A stretch of DNA of 64,000 nucleotides, taken from Bugulina stolonifera. Taxonomy: Eukaryota > Bryozoa > Gymnolaemata > Cheilostomatida > Bugulidae. Both the position numbers and the translations under genes were made by a program. Below are positions 13,501 to 24,566 of this stretch, piece by piece. A model generated the notes under the pieces. The model saw only the letters and a list, made by a program, of their open reading frames with translations. It was not told the origin of the DNA and made no database searches. Position 1 is the stretch's first letter; the number at the start of each line of letters is the position of its first letter. The stretch lies in assembly GCA_935421135.1 (NCBI GenBank), contig OW285192.1, positions 8,763,501 through 8,827,500 of the forward strand, given 5' to 3'.

Positions 13501-16500
13501 TTTTCGTAATTGCAGCTGGTAGCTCCAGTCTGAGCACAACATAAGGAGAACCAATAGTTAGACAAAACATTATGTTTGGAGTTTTCCTCCCATCGCTTAT
13601 ATGTACTTTGTATAGAGAAGACAATTTCAAATACTCGGTGATGTTAATCATTGCTATTATATTAACAATATATTGATTTGAACTGTACCGTGTAAATAAT
13701 AGACCTAATCATTTTCGACTTGGTATGAAACCTATTCAATTCTTACACTGACTGGCGGGTTGACTCTGATTGGTTGGTTCAAGCAAACAGTAGTAAGGAT
13801 CCAATTTGCCTTTATTAACACAAAATAAATATAAGAATATAATATAATAAGAGTGCTTTTTAGCCCCTAAATGTGAATGTTTACTGAATCCCGGCTAATA
13901 AAATATCTTTTTTGTATAAAGATCCATGTAGACCATCATTCTACTGTAGCAGTGTTTTGTTGAAGCCATTCTAACCAAAAGTCAACAAGCAAGGCATAGT
14001 TTAGTATATTTTTTTCATGAGATGAATCTTGCTATGAACCTGTTGTACTAGACATTATCAAGAACAGTGGGTGGTATGAAACACCGGCGAGTCTCGTCTC
14101 AATTTAACTGGTCAATGAACTCTTCATGGCAAATTATTAATGGAATATTGATTCTCAGCATGTTTTATATCTATCTGTATTCCAATTAGATTTACCCTAG
14201 GAGTTGTTCGTTTCTGCAACGTAGAATAGTTATACCTGTCTGGTAAATATGAGGGAATGGGTAATATTAAGAATACATGATATACAATGTAGACTACATT
14301 ACATTGTATTTCGATCATATACGCACGGCTACTAGGAACATACTAGTAGAGGAGAGATATTATCTTCATTGTATATCTACTTACATGTATACCTATGGCC
14401 TATGCTAATGCATGTGTCAATGCACATGTATATCAAATATTGCTTGTGGGAGAGTCTTATCTAATTAACTTTATGTATAAGTTATACAGCCTCTTTCCAA
14501 TACTATTCATTTATACGTCTGCTGCCGTCATACACAGCACACACAGAATACACGATATACTTGTGGAAGCCACCGTCCCATTATTGATATAGTTCTACTT
14601 ATAGACTATAGATTTGTACTGTACTAAATATATCCTACTATAGATATATTATACTATTATGCTTTACTAAGTAGATATATTGCACATTGTTGTACGCTTT
14701 TCTAGCTCCTCGTCGGAAAGTAGTGCTCTATCTAGTCCAGAACACATATCCTACAGAACTAGAGCAACTAACCCATTTAATAAGGTTTGTTAAATTTATT
14801 TCACGTTATAATCTGATGGTATTTTAACAATAAAGTAGGTGCAATTAAATAGCTAGTAACCATATGGAGTTTTTGCCTGATCTGATATAGCTGGTAAATG
14901 ACGGGGTTTACAGAATATTACGGCAGTAGTTTGTTGTATCATATGTGTCATAAATTAGCTTCGGACTTAGTCGTAATAGTGATTATGTCTTTGTCATGCA
15001 TGAGTGTTTATATGTATTCTATTTCAGTCTAAAGTTGATAAAGAGTTGACCTTACCACAACTTGATTGGTCACAGCTGGAGCGTAGCCTCGGCCACAGCT
15101 CTTCCAACAAATCATCTAGTTTATCCAATAAGGTGAGTCAATCACATTATATGTATTGCTATCATAGACTTGTCGTTGAAGCGGGACAGGATATCATAAT
15201 GGCTGTTTTTCACTCTCTCTACCTGTGTATGTACGTGCTATTGCAGGCATATCATTCTGATATGGCTGTGTTCCAGCACTTATAGTGTGTCATTAAATTA
15301 AGGTGTTACCATACAATACGATACCTTCTTGATGTATATTTTGTATGATTGTAAACAATATTCCTCTAGCATTGCCCTCGGCCTTCTTCATGTTCGAGTC
15401 TGGTATATTTTAGCGGCACCACCACTATCTAAAGTAAATGCTGGTTAATCTTTCAAAACGGCAAATTCTCAAGAGTAATTTATTTATACTGGTCACCTCT
15501 TCGTCTGTTTGTTTGGGTTCTACAATGTTAGAGTTTAGTTTATAAGTTCTTACCTTTCTTTCAGTTTGACGTGGAGAGTAGTAGTTGGATCGAAATTGAA
15601 TTTTTAGCTAATAACATATCTGTTATCGAGTAGAATGTCAATGAGAATTTGTTTTCTAGTCGGTGTTATGCTTATAATCCACCCTGTCTTTAAGGTAATC
15701 AGAGATGCTCATCGGGAAGATGTTAGAAAGAGACTGGCCATGAGCACTCCTGTTGATGGGTCTTATGGAGAGGTGTACACCCGCCCCGTAAATAAACCAT
15801 TTAGAGGTCAGAACTCTGCTATGGAGCTCTATGTTAATGACTGCAATGAAGAGGTAAGGGTATGGTTGTATCTTGCGAGTTTTGCCTATGGTGGTGAAAT
15901 AAGGAGATCAGGCTACAAGTACAATTGTTTACTTTTTGGAGCGTTAGTATTTCGCAGTCTTTGAAACATGGCGTCACAAATCAGGTGTGTTGAGAACTCA
16001 TAGTTTGGGTTAGTCTCAGTGCGAATGTTGGGCAATGCACATGTTTGCTCAGGAGGTTTGGCATGGTATAAAATCAATACTTCAATAATAGCGTTCTTCG
16101 CTAGTTCAGATCACCTATTTTACCATGGCAGGCTCTTCATCCAGTGTGAATCGCAACTCTATTTTTACATTGTATGTCTAAAATGTCTTCAATCATTTAC
16201 TAGTAATTCAATTTTACACTTGATGAGTGATCTCTGAGATATTGTACAGATGTTTTTTTATTAATTTGTATTATTATGTGATTAAAAAGTGCACCTGCAG
16301 GTACAAAAATTCTAAGGCTTCTGTTTACAGTGGTTTCACTTTATGTTGAAGGCATCAAGCATGAGGCTAACAGCGTCGGTTGATGACGTAGACTTGGCTA
16401 CTAAACAGCAGCAACTACACAAGGAAGCCACACTAGCTTATAGCCAGGTAGGAATAGGATGATACCTTGTTGACTTTTGTCAAGAGTTGTCTTCTTTTTG

Positions 16501-17815
16501 TAACAAGAGATACTACAACTCCATGCATAGTGCTAGAATGAACACTTGAAAATGTGCAAACTCTCAATTCTGTGATAATGTATTTGGAGTCCACTTGTTT
16601 ACATTGCTCTAATAAGGTGATATGTCATATTAATTCTATTAGGCTGGGCCTATTGCCAAGAAGATAATTGCGGTTGAAAAGAAGGCTGAGGAGCCTTCAG
16701 ATATTGCACGATTGGTAAGTATTTGTACTTATCTCCCATGTTATGTAGATAATGAATCACTTATCCTTGAGTTAGCAGAAAATATAGTGACTAGATACAT
16801 GTCAGCACTATAGCAAAAACCGGTAAAATGAAACAAAAACAGACTTTTATAGTAAATATTAATGGCAAATGGTGAACTTTGTATTTTCTATTTCAGTCTG
16901 TAAACTTATCATGATGGATGTTTTTACTTTAGCTTGGTATCTCCACGTTCAGAAGTCAAGGGGAAAATACCTTAAACAAAAAACGTTTGGAGTCACTCTC
17001 TCTTGCTCAACTACAAGTTGTTTACAATGCAATGCAGAATGAAATTGAACGTAAGTTATATTTTTATTTACTAGGTTAGCTGTTACACTCATAACATCCT
17101 GTTGTTGTATGTGCTTTCTAACTTAGTGTATTTTATTTTACTATATAGTGCACCACCTCTAGTACATGGAGTTATAGATGTTATAGAATTATACACACTG
17201 TTAATGTTTCAGGATTAAACGACGAGCTCGTTGAGATAGTCGTAGCAAGAGATGAACTTCACATGCAACAGGATTCCATACTTGTTAATATAGAAGATTT
17301 ACAGAGGTTTGTTTGAATACAGATGATTGTTCGCTATGGGGTAGTCATTTTTATGATACCTCAGATTAAATTTATTGAAAAATAGATTGGCCCCTAATAT
17401 TCTTTGGCTTGGGAAATCACAAACTGGGTCCCTTTGATTCTACAAACTGTACTGATCATAGATTAGAAAATCTAAAATTTAAAGTGATAGTTCTTCATTT
17501 CATATGTTTTAATAATTGTTTTAAAACCTCCAAGTAAGTCACCCTAGATGTCAAACCTGAGCTTGACATTTATCACTATAGTCTTGACATATCCATGACT
17601 TCCAAATTTAGGCCTTACTTAGCTATAAGAAAATGTCGGACTATCTCAAATATTTACACATTACTATTATTAGGCGAATTGAAGAACAGTCTAAAAAACA
17701 TCAACGAAAACTTGAAGCGAAAGAATCGAAAAAGGCCGCTGCTGCCTCAAAGGAGTCTCAACCGAGAACGACAGCTAGTCGCATGAGCCGGCTCTTTGGG
17801 CTAGGAAAGACGTAA
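10580..17815 (+). CDS. IQCJ-SCHIP1-like protein (IQ motifs plus Schwannomin-interacting domain)
   Basis: Fourteen exons join in phase into 514 residues: 10580-10732, 10985-11032, 11305-11415, 11832-11977, 12287-12345, 13081-13222, 14706-14784, 15028-15132, 15695-15853, 16331-16447, 16643-16714, 16933-17050, 17213-17306 and 17674-17815 (TAA). Two IQ calmodulin-binding motifs lie near residues 80-95 (TIQSHYRGYVDR) and 153-166 (TIQRAWRSYKTK). The C-terminal part, about residues 398-470, reads as coiled coil. Its LNDELVEIVVARDELHMQQD, followed by SILVNIEDLQ, matches the SCHIP-1 domain of the human IQCJ-SCHIP1 fusion (563 residues). In mammals this protein binds schwannomin/merlin and ankyrin at the membrane skeleton. 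The exon 9 acceptor (CCTGTCTTTAAG) is the weakest call. Having IQ and SCHIP parts in one gene supports the fused form being ancestral. The middle (exons 6-10) is poorly conserved and Ser/Lys-rich. Confidence 0.8.
12004..12130. repeat. 24-bp minisatellite in an intron of the SCHIP1-like gene
   Basis: About five copies of a TCTGTCTGTTCACCTATCCA-type unit, with single-base variants, lie just after the donor of exon 4. They create a spurious frame rich in repeated Leu-Ser-Val-Cys. Confidence 0.85.
15565..15633 (+). CDS. Candidate alternative last exon of the SCHIP1-like gene
   Basis: Following a strong acceptor (TACCTTTCTTTCAG), 22 in-phase codons (FDVESSSWIEIEFLANNISV then IE) end in TAG. Exon 8 ends in phase 0, so this exon can be spliced on directly to give a short protein with the IQ motifs but without the SCHIP1 domain. 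It may instead be chance; no transcript evidence is available. Confidence 0.35.
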   Translation, partial: FDVESSSWIEIEFLANNISVIE

Positions 17816-18661
17816 CACCAATTATAACGTAAATAGGAATATAGGTCTATTGTGACATGACTATCTGTACTATAACTACATCATAATATAGTCACAGGTA
17901 TCCGTGAATTTCATACAATTTATCACTTACTGCTCGTAAAATCTCTGCACAGAAATTATTTCCTGTATTTTTATTAAAATATTCCACTCCAGTATTTGTT
18001 TTACAGTACTCAGCTTTTAGTGGGTCACTCCCTCTCCTCAGTGGCAAATTTTTAAATGTGTAGAATGTCGTAATATTTATTCAGGTAACATTGTACTTCT
18101 GCTTTTATAGTAAATAATTGTATTTTATTTATTTTGTAAATACCTTTGTAAATTTAGTTATACACATGTAATATTATGTGTGCTTCCTTATTCTGTACAA
18201 CTCTGTCATGTTGCTGATTTATATTTATACTGCTACCATCCTGGCTTAGTATGTATTCATTGTTGTATCACAATCACAAAATATAATTATTGTTTGAAAT
18301 TAATTTATTTGCTATAAATATTCAGAGACATAATTAGTATTCACATTGGCCTTCATCAGCTCTATTATTGAAATTGCCAGGATAATTATGGTACGAACAC
18401 TTAGAATGTCACAGATCTCTTGTTAGCATGAAATACATTTTATACTACAAATCTTCCATATTAGAGAAAGAATAAGTAAATACTTCTTAAATAATATGTA
18501 AACAAAAATAATGTTATCACGTGCCATGAAACTGATTGGTTCTGATAATTCAAAAACAGAAATTACAACAACGATAATATTATTTAAATATGGTGCCTTT
18601 GAACATGGCCAACATTAGCAGGAATGCAGAAGTGAATTTAGGATGAAAATTAAATAACGCA
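17816..18661. other. Convergent 3' spacer between SCHIP1-like gene and TM2D3
   Basis: AT-rich sequence holding the 3' UTRs of two converging genes. ATTAAA-type signals occur near 17972 on the plus strand, and TTTATT (AATAAA on the minus strand) near 18123 and 18304. Confidence 0.45.
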
Positions 18662-19384
18662 CTAATCAAATATATACTTGTTTGTTGCAGCATAGTCTTC
18701 TAATGTATAGTTTGACCTGAAGGTATACACTGAGCCATCAGCTGGATTTATGTAGCCAATAGACACTAAGATAACATCTATGAGAGTCCAAACACCAAGT
18801 CCACCAAAGCTAAAGAGTTTACCTATTCCTTCCCGCCAATGACCTAAATAAAATCTGTCAGCACCAAAACCGCCTACTGTAATACTTAGAAGCATGGTAG
18901 TAGACCAACTGTAGCCATTGCTCCAGTAGCAAAGTTTCCTCTTAGAAAACTTTCGTTTACCTAAACAGAGTACGTCTGGTTTAACTCTACATAGAGCATT
19001 ATAGACTCTCTTGGAATAAGTACCTACTGAGCTACATTCGGTGTTAACTGAGCAAACATAATCTTCCTCAGGAAGTTGATAACAGAATCGGCATGAAATA
19101 GTTCTCGTATGATTTCTTTGACCTTGGCACGGAACTTCATCAAGTACTTGGACAGTAAAATTACTTGGTTCTCCATATATACATGTTTGATTACAACTGT
19201 CAAGTTCTTTAAGACAGTTAGCTTCTAGTAGTTCGCACTTGGCATTACTTGGACAGTTGGGATATGATGATGTATTAGTAGCTATAGTGGTGATATTTGC
19301 TGTACCAATTTCTTCAGCCATTGAAACATTTAACGTCAATATTGTCAACAGCAGTAGTGTTATGTAGATTAAATATGAGCCCAT
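18662..19384 (-). CDS. TM2D3: TM2 domain-containing protein 3 (almondex ortholog)
   Basis: One uninterrupted 240-codon frame. Residues 1-23 form a signal peptide rich in Leu/Ile. Residues 24-155 are a luminal region with many cysteines and N-glycosylation sites. Residues about 160-211 are the TM2 domain: a first membrane helix, the hallmark GADRFYLG with D-R-F at 176-178, and a second helix (GGLGVWTLIDVILVSIGY). The GKLFSFGGLGVWTLIDV block and the following PADGSVY favour TM2D3 over TM2D1 and TM2D2. In flies the ortholog, almondex, is needed for Notch signalling at the level of gamma-secretase; TM2D proteins are also linked to phagocytosis. The gene has no intron here, unlike its neighbours. 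No premature stop or missing key residue is visible. Confidence 0.95.
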   Translation of the reverse strand: MGSYLIYITLLLLTILTLNVSMAEEIGTANITTIATNTSSYPNCPSNAKCELLEANCLKELDSCNQTCIYGEPSNFTVQVLDEVPCQGQRNHTRTISCRFCYQLPEEDYVCSVNTECSSVGTYSKRVYNALCRVKPDVLCLGKRKFSKRKLCYWSNGYSWSTTMLLSITVGGFGADRFYLGHWREGIGKLFSFGGLGVWTLIDVILVSIGYINPADGSVYTFRSNYTLEDYAATNKYIFD

Positions 19385-22020
19385 ACTTCATTTAACAGCA
19401 CATGGTATTTCAACTTGTTGTCATCAGCCATCATCATTCATTCTAAAACAATCGATGAATAGTCAAAGACAAGCATTAGAGTTTTGCAGAATGATAACCA
19501 TTATATATACAATGCACATGTATGTAGGTGTTAACAAGGTTCATACATGTTAATGGTTAATGGTGATCATGTCTACATTTTCAACCTAACCAATGATGTT
19601 ATGATTTTATGTACCTACAAAAGCCTATGGTGATGAGCACGCACTCAACTCGGAGGGCATTAGCGAGCCAATATGGGAATAAACCACTCAGGCTAATTTG
19701 TCCACCAAATGGTCAAGTTTAGTCTATTTGCTCTCTCATTTGCATTTGGATTGTAAGTGCTGTTTCAATTTACAACCTACAGTAAATTAGTGTCCTCTGG
19801 ATCTGGACCTCTTTGACTGGCCAGTGTCGCAGATGGCCACTCGGCCTAGGCCAAAAGGGCCATTGACCTGGGACTTTGTTTGGTCGGAGGAAATCATCCC
19901 TAACTCATCGACACACCCAGGTTTCTTGCACAAAAAAGGAGGATTTTGCCTTTGGCCCAGGCCGGTGTGTTGGCGACATTGTGACTGAAGTGGGCCGGAA
20001 ACTTCTTGAGTAAGTTGGCCTGTGCCTGACATTTAGGTCGTGAATACAGTGAATATAATTTACCATCTGAGATATGAAATGACCAATCTCTAAGCTAAGC
20101 AGTCAACCACCAAACTTTACTACACTACCGTTGTTACCATTATTAACACATCACAAGTTCGAGATCCTCAGGTTGATTGATTTTACTTATAATCATGCTA
20201 TATTCATCAACATGGTACCTTCAGAGCATAACCTACATAGATGTACATGTAGTGTACGCACGCATACCTCTGTTCATTTTTGCCTCGTTAGGAAATCTAG
20301 GTCACGACTCGGAGGGGCTAACTCCAATTAACCACTCTGACTTGAGGGTAATGTATTCATACTGTGGCAACTAACGAGTGGCAACAGAGAGAATAAATAG
20401 TTCATAGCATCAATAAGCCTAGAAGCAGGGCATGGTGAATAGTCTGTCCTAGTCGTGTTGTAGGCCTACTTAGCTAATGTAGGGTTTTCTACCGAAAGTA
20501 TCCACGTAAATGAATAAGACAACGCTTATACTATATTTTTTAATTCATCTCGAATCAACACTGATATTAGATTAAATTAGATCACTTATCAGATCTACAT
20601 TCACTAAGAGACTAATGTCTAGGCTTCTCAATAATTAATACTACCCTTAGATTCATGAGTGATGATAGACTTAAGTATTATCTTGGTCATTAAAGTGACT
20701 TAACACTTGGTTCACGGGAAGATAACAATAATTATAATTGCAATATCATATTAAAATTATTAGTTTAATTTCATATAGGCCTTCTAAAAAGAAGCTAAAG
20801 AGAGCTAACAACCTGCTATTTCAACGAGATAAGAGAGGTTAGATTTACCAAATTCAAACTGAAACTAACTTAGCCCTATCTACGTTATAAAATTACCGTT
20901 TACCCATTTTATATATAAAATATTATATTATTATTAAAATGACTTCAGCAGAAGGGGCGTGCCTCATCATTGAACAGTGGTTAGCAGGGTAGTGTAGTTC
21001 CTCCAGTAGGAAGCCTGTGTTGGCAATGTAGGGGAAGAGGAGTGAATAGGCTACCTGGGTTAAATGCAATGCATCCAGAGGATTCCATTAGGTGGATGCC
21101 AGACATCTGAGATATGAAATTGCCAATCTCTGAGCTAATCTGATCACAACCGGTTAACAGACGAGGCATACCCCTAAAGAAGAAGAGGTAAGAGAAAAGG
21201 TGACTGTTTGGAACTTTTGTGTGGTCACTATCCTAGACCTATGACTATTCATGAGATTCAGATTGAGATCCTGTACCGCGTATGTGACGGGAAGAAAACT
21301 TTTGATCGGAAATTTCCACTTGCTCGATTTAGCTCGAATGGACAGTTGATTCTGGCTGGTTCAGTAGCTCGCCATAACATTCATAATTATAATTTAATAA
21401 TTTACAAAGGAAAGGGCAGTGTCGTGTGAGTCTCTTTTTGGACAGGATCTTCAATCTTGTGCAGCACTCTTGGTATCACCTCAGTATGTCAGACTAAAAA
21501 AGTTGGCTAGATTTAAAATACAGTAAAATTAAAACATCTATAAAAGAAACACATTTGCTTATTAAATCATTGTTATGAATTAATCAATTATTCTTATTAC
21601 TATCAAAAATCAAACAATTGTAATCCGGAAGCTTCCTATTAGAACGATTGTAATGGAACTGATACTTAAGCCTAGAATCCTCACATGCTGCGACAATTAT
21701 TACCAGAGCCGTTTTCAATAAACAGCTCTGATTATTACAGATCTTCGTAAGCTCTGAATCACAGGCTAAATATAAGAGCAGTTTTTCGCTTCATCATGTC
21801 CCAATATGTACTACTAATACAATTTTTCTTGATTTGATTTTGATTTACTATAATTGACATATCTTTTGCCGCATGTTTGTGGCACTGGCCTCTATTGAGG
21901 AGCAGATTTATCGCAGAAATTAGATAAGAATAATATTATATTCATATTATGTGTAGCAAAGCATTACGATTAGATTAAATTATCTATTACTAGGAGCATG
22001 GGCTGCGAGAGGGCGCAACT
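19385..22020. other. Gene-poor repeat-rich spacer
   Basis: A short diverged direct repeat (GAGATATGAAATxxCCAATCTC) occurs near 20069 and 21109, suggesting two copies of an old element. A 73-codon plus-strand frame at 21208-21429 has no recognisable domain. Nothing else supports a gene. Confidence 0.4.
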
Positions 22021-22025
22021 CCAAA

Positions 22026-23035
22026 TATATATATATATATAACTTTATTTAATGTGCAATATCAGTTTACAGTATGTATGAATATCAGCATCATGCTTTT
22101 GTTTTTTTTACATTGAAAACTTTTGCATGTTTTTCATGCTGTTGCACAGGTACTTAAAAAGGAGAACAAAAGAAGCTATGCATCAAGAAAGCGAGAAGAG
22201 AGAGAAAAGACAAAAAGAAAAAAAAAAAAAAAAAAAAAAGGAACATGACAGTGACAGAGGAAACAAATGTGTACAGATAATGATATTTATATAGTGTATA
22301 ATTCATACATAAAATAGATACCACAATATATACTAACATACGAAGTAAAGACAATTTGGAATTGAAAATTTTACAATATTTACAATATTTACAATTACAA
22401 AAATTTTACATTATGTTGATATTAGTTAATGCATTTCATAGGAAATGAAATATTACATATGTAAGGTTTGTATATTGTACATACACATTTACCACATTAA
22501 CAGTTGTACATAAGCTATACATATATATGCATGGTAGAAAAGGAGATGATGTAATGTTAGTTTTTGCATTATGGCAAGGAAGATAATAAAGGTGAATATA
22601 AGAAACGCATTATCATTGTGTTATATCTCACATGTTACCTACACTTTATCAATAATATTAAGCAAAAGGTCTATTATTGATTTTCGGAAAGGAAGTTTTA
22701 ATAGTGATCTAACTTGTTTAGGGAGTATGTTGAAATGCTTTAGTATTGACAGTTTAAGTTTATTATGGTGGTAGTTACTGGGTATAAGTAAACCTGTACG
22801 GGATTTGCTATTATTACATAAAACAATATTGAAAAATTGAATTTGGATGTATGACGGGGCTGTTTTGTGAGCTATGGTGTGGGCTAGTAAAGTTGTGTGA
22901 AAGGCTGCAAGTTGTGGAAGTGTAAGAATTTTATGTTGTCGAGCAATTTTATGTGTAGGAATTTTGTCAGTTAGTCTTGTGCTATTAATTAGTCTGAGGG
23001 CTTGTTTCTGTGTGTTATATAGTCAAATAATCGAT
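22026..23035 (-). mobile_element. 5'-truncated LINE with open C-terminal RT tail
   Basis: Minus strand 23022 to 22639 is open for 127 codons and then stops. It begins LYNTQKQALRLINSTRLTDK and contains HKILTLPQLAAFHTTLLAHT, NYHHNKLK and HFNILPKQVRS. This matches the style of the region C-terminal to the reverse transcriptase in CR1/Jockey-type LINEs (IQKRALRLI, then LKILPL...). About 600 bases of 3' UTR follow, with AATAAA on the minus strand (TTTATT at 22044-22049) and a (TA)n tail at 22026-22041, a typical LINE 3' end. An A-rich run (plus strand 22208-22239) interrupts the UTR. The open frame suggests a younger insertion than the one at 6-8 kb. The 5' boundary near 23035 is approximate. Confidence 0.7.
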
Positions 23036-23918
23036 AATAATTTTCAGTTGCACCCCACAGTTAAAATAAATTGGTAAAAATTAAATAACTGTGGGAAACC
23101 TAAACTTGACAAACTCAAATATATGAAAGAAAGCCTAAAGAAGGTCTCAAGGCTCAGCTACATGAGAGGTCATGTGCTTCGACAGAACGTTATCGTTCGT
23201 TGGTATGGCTCCAAGTCTATAGGCAAGGGGTAGTGCCAGCCCACTGGTGGCCTTAGTTAATATCCAACCAATAACTAAACCTGATTACTAATTAATTGTG
23301 AATATGATTGGAGCTACTGTATCTGATATTAGCCGATCACAGCAGCGCTCCATGATGCCAGGGACCGAAAAAAGCAACATGTTAATCTTTGCATAGGCGA
23401 ACTACCGACACTGCGATATTATGCTCTAGAACGAGGTTCCATCGGTCAAAAAGGGGCTATCCACCTCCCATGTAGCCAAGACTTTAAGACTTAATTGTGT
23501 CAGTGATTCTTTAGTAAAGAAGTTTCTATGTGAGAGTCTCTTTGTGTTTGTTCTGATCAGTGCAACTGCACCTCTTTCTCATTTGTCGATCAGCAACCAT
23601 GCAATATGGGGCAGTTTGTCGAATAAAAAATAGTGTACTGGCGAATCAAAAATGGGGGTGCTAATTCTCCAATTAGTCTTGTTCTTAGATTTTGTCGACA
23701 ATTGTTACAGATGTGTTGCGTTAATTTTTTGGCTAACATGTACATGTAGTTGTTGCCAAAATTAATATTGCTATTGTCTATCAGTTTTGATTACATTTTT
23801 CTGAATAACAACGTTCAAGAGCACTCTGGTTGTTTGGATAATTTAAAGTGGAAGACGACAGAATCAAATTAACTAAATAGGGGTATGATATAAATATACA
23901 GGCAAATCTTAGAGCAGC
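23036..23918. other. Spacer between LINE remnant and SINE
   Basis: No coding frame or repeat that I can identify. Confidence 0.35.
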
Positions 23919-24150
23919 AGCTGTGGCCTAGGGGTTAGAGCTCTGGGCTTCCATGGGAGAGATCCAGGTTCGATTCCTGCAAAGCTCATTGGTAGCGTTC
24001 GGAAAAGCATCCAGGAACCTTATAATGCTCCTGTGCTACTTTCGTTGCTTTGCCATGGGCGAAATGCTTTCCCCACCCCCTAAAGTAAGAAAAATGCAGA
24101 TTTCTTTAGATCATTGTTTTTTGCCTGGGATTTTTAGCGTTAAGTAAAAC
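23919..24150 (+). mobile_element. tRNA-derived SINE
   Basis: The head has a polymerase III A box (TGTGGCCTAGGGGTTAGAG, near 23926) and a B box (GGTTCGATTCC, 23967-23977) at tRNA spacing. No full cloverleaf is maintained: the T arm continues into CTGCAAAGCTCATTGG rather than an acceptor stem. A non-tRNA body follows, with pyrimidine-rich CTTTCCCCACCCCC near 24066. This is the structure of a tRNA-derived SINE rather than a working tRNA gene. The 3' end is uncertain. Confidence 0.7.
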
Positions 24151-24566
24151 CGTTAAGCTTTTAATAAGGAAACCTCTCCCTGTTCTTCGCTTCAAGTTTT
24201 GAAAAGATAATTTTGTCAAGTGAACTGCCTTGTCCTATAGCCAATGGTTGTTGGCTTGCCATTCTTGGGCAAAGACCTGCATACTGGTATTTTAGTGCCA
24301 TGCCATCAGGGAAACTCTGTAGTTGATCAGTCTCTGACTCAAGTCAGCCTTGACTCGTGAAGATAGCTATCAATGCCTATTTTTGACTATGGGGGATTCT
24401 GATTTTTAGATGCATTGTAGCTATGTTGGTGTTAACAAGAGTAATAACGCTATATGTCTAAATTTGCTTCCATTCAATTCTGCTAAAAATCACTTTTGAA
24501 GCCTGACATCCTCCAAGGAACTAGCGGTTGTATTAGCATTTCCAGTTTTTATTACGATTGAAGCTT
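24151..24566. other. 5' flank of WRAP53
   Basis: No gene features recognised; presumably promoter and 5' UTR. Confidence 0.35.
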
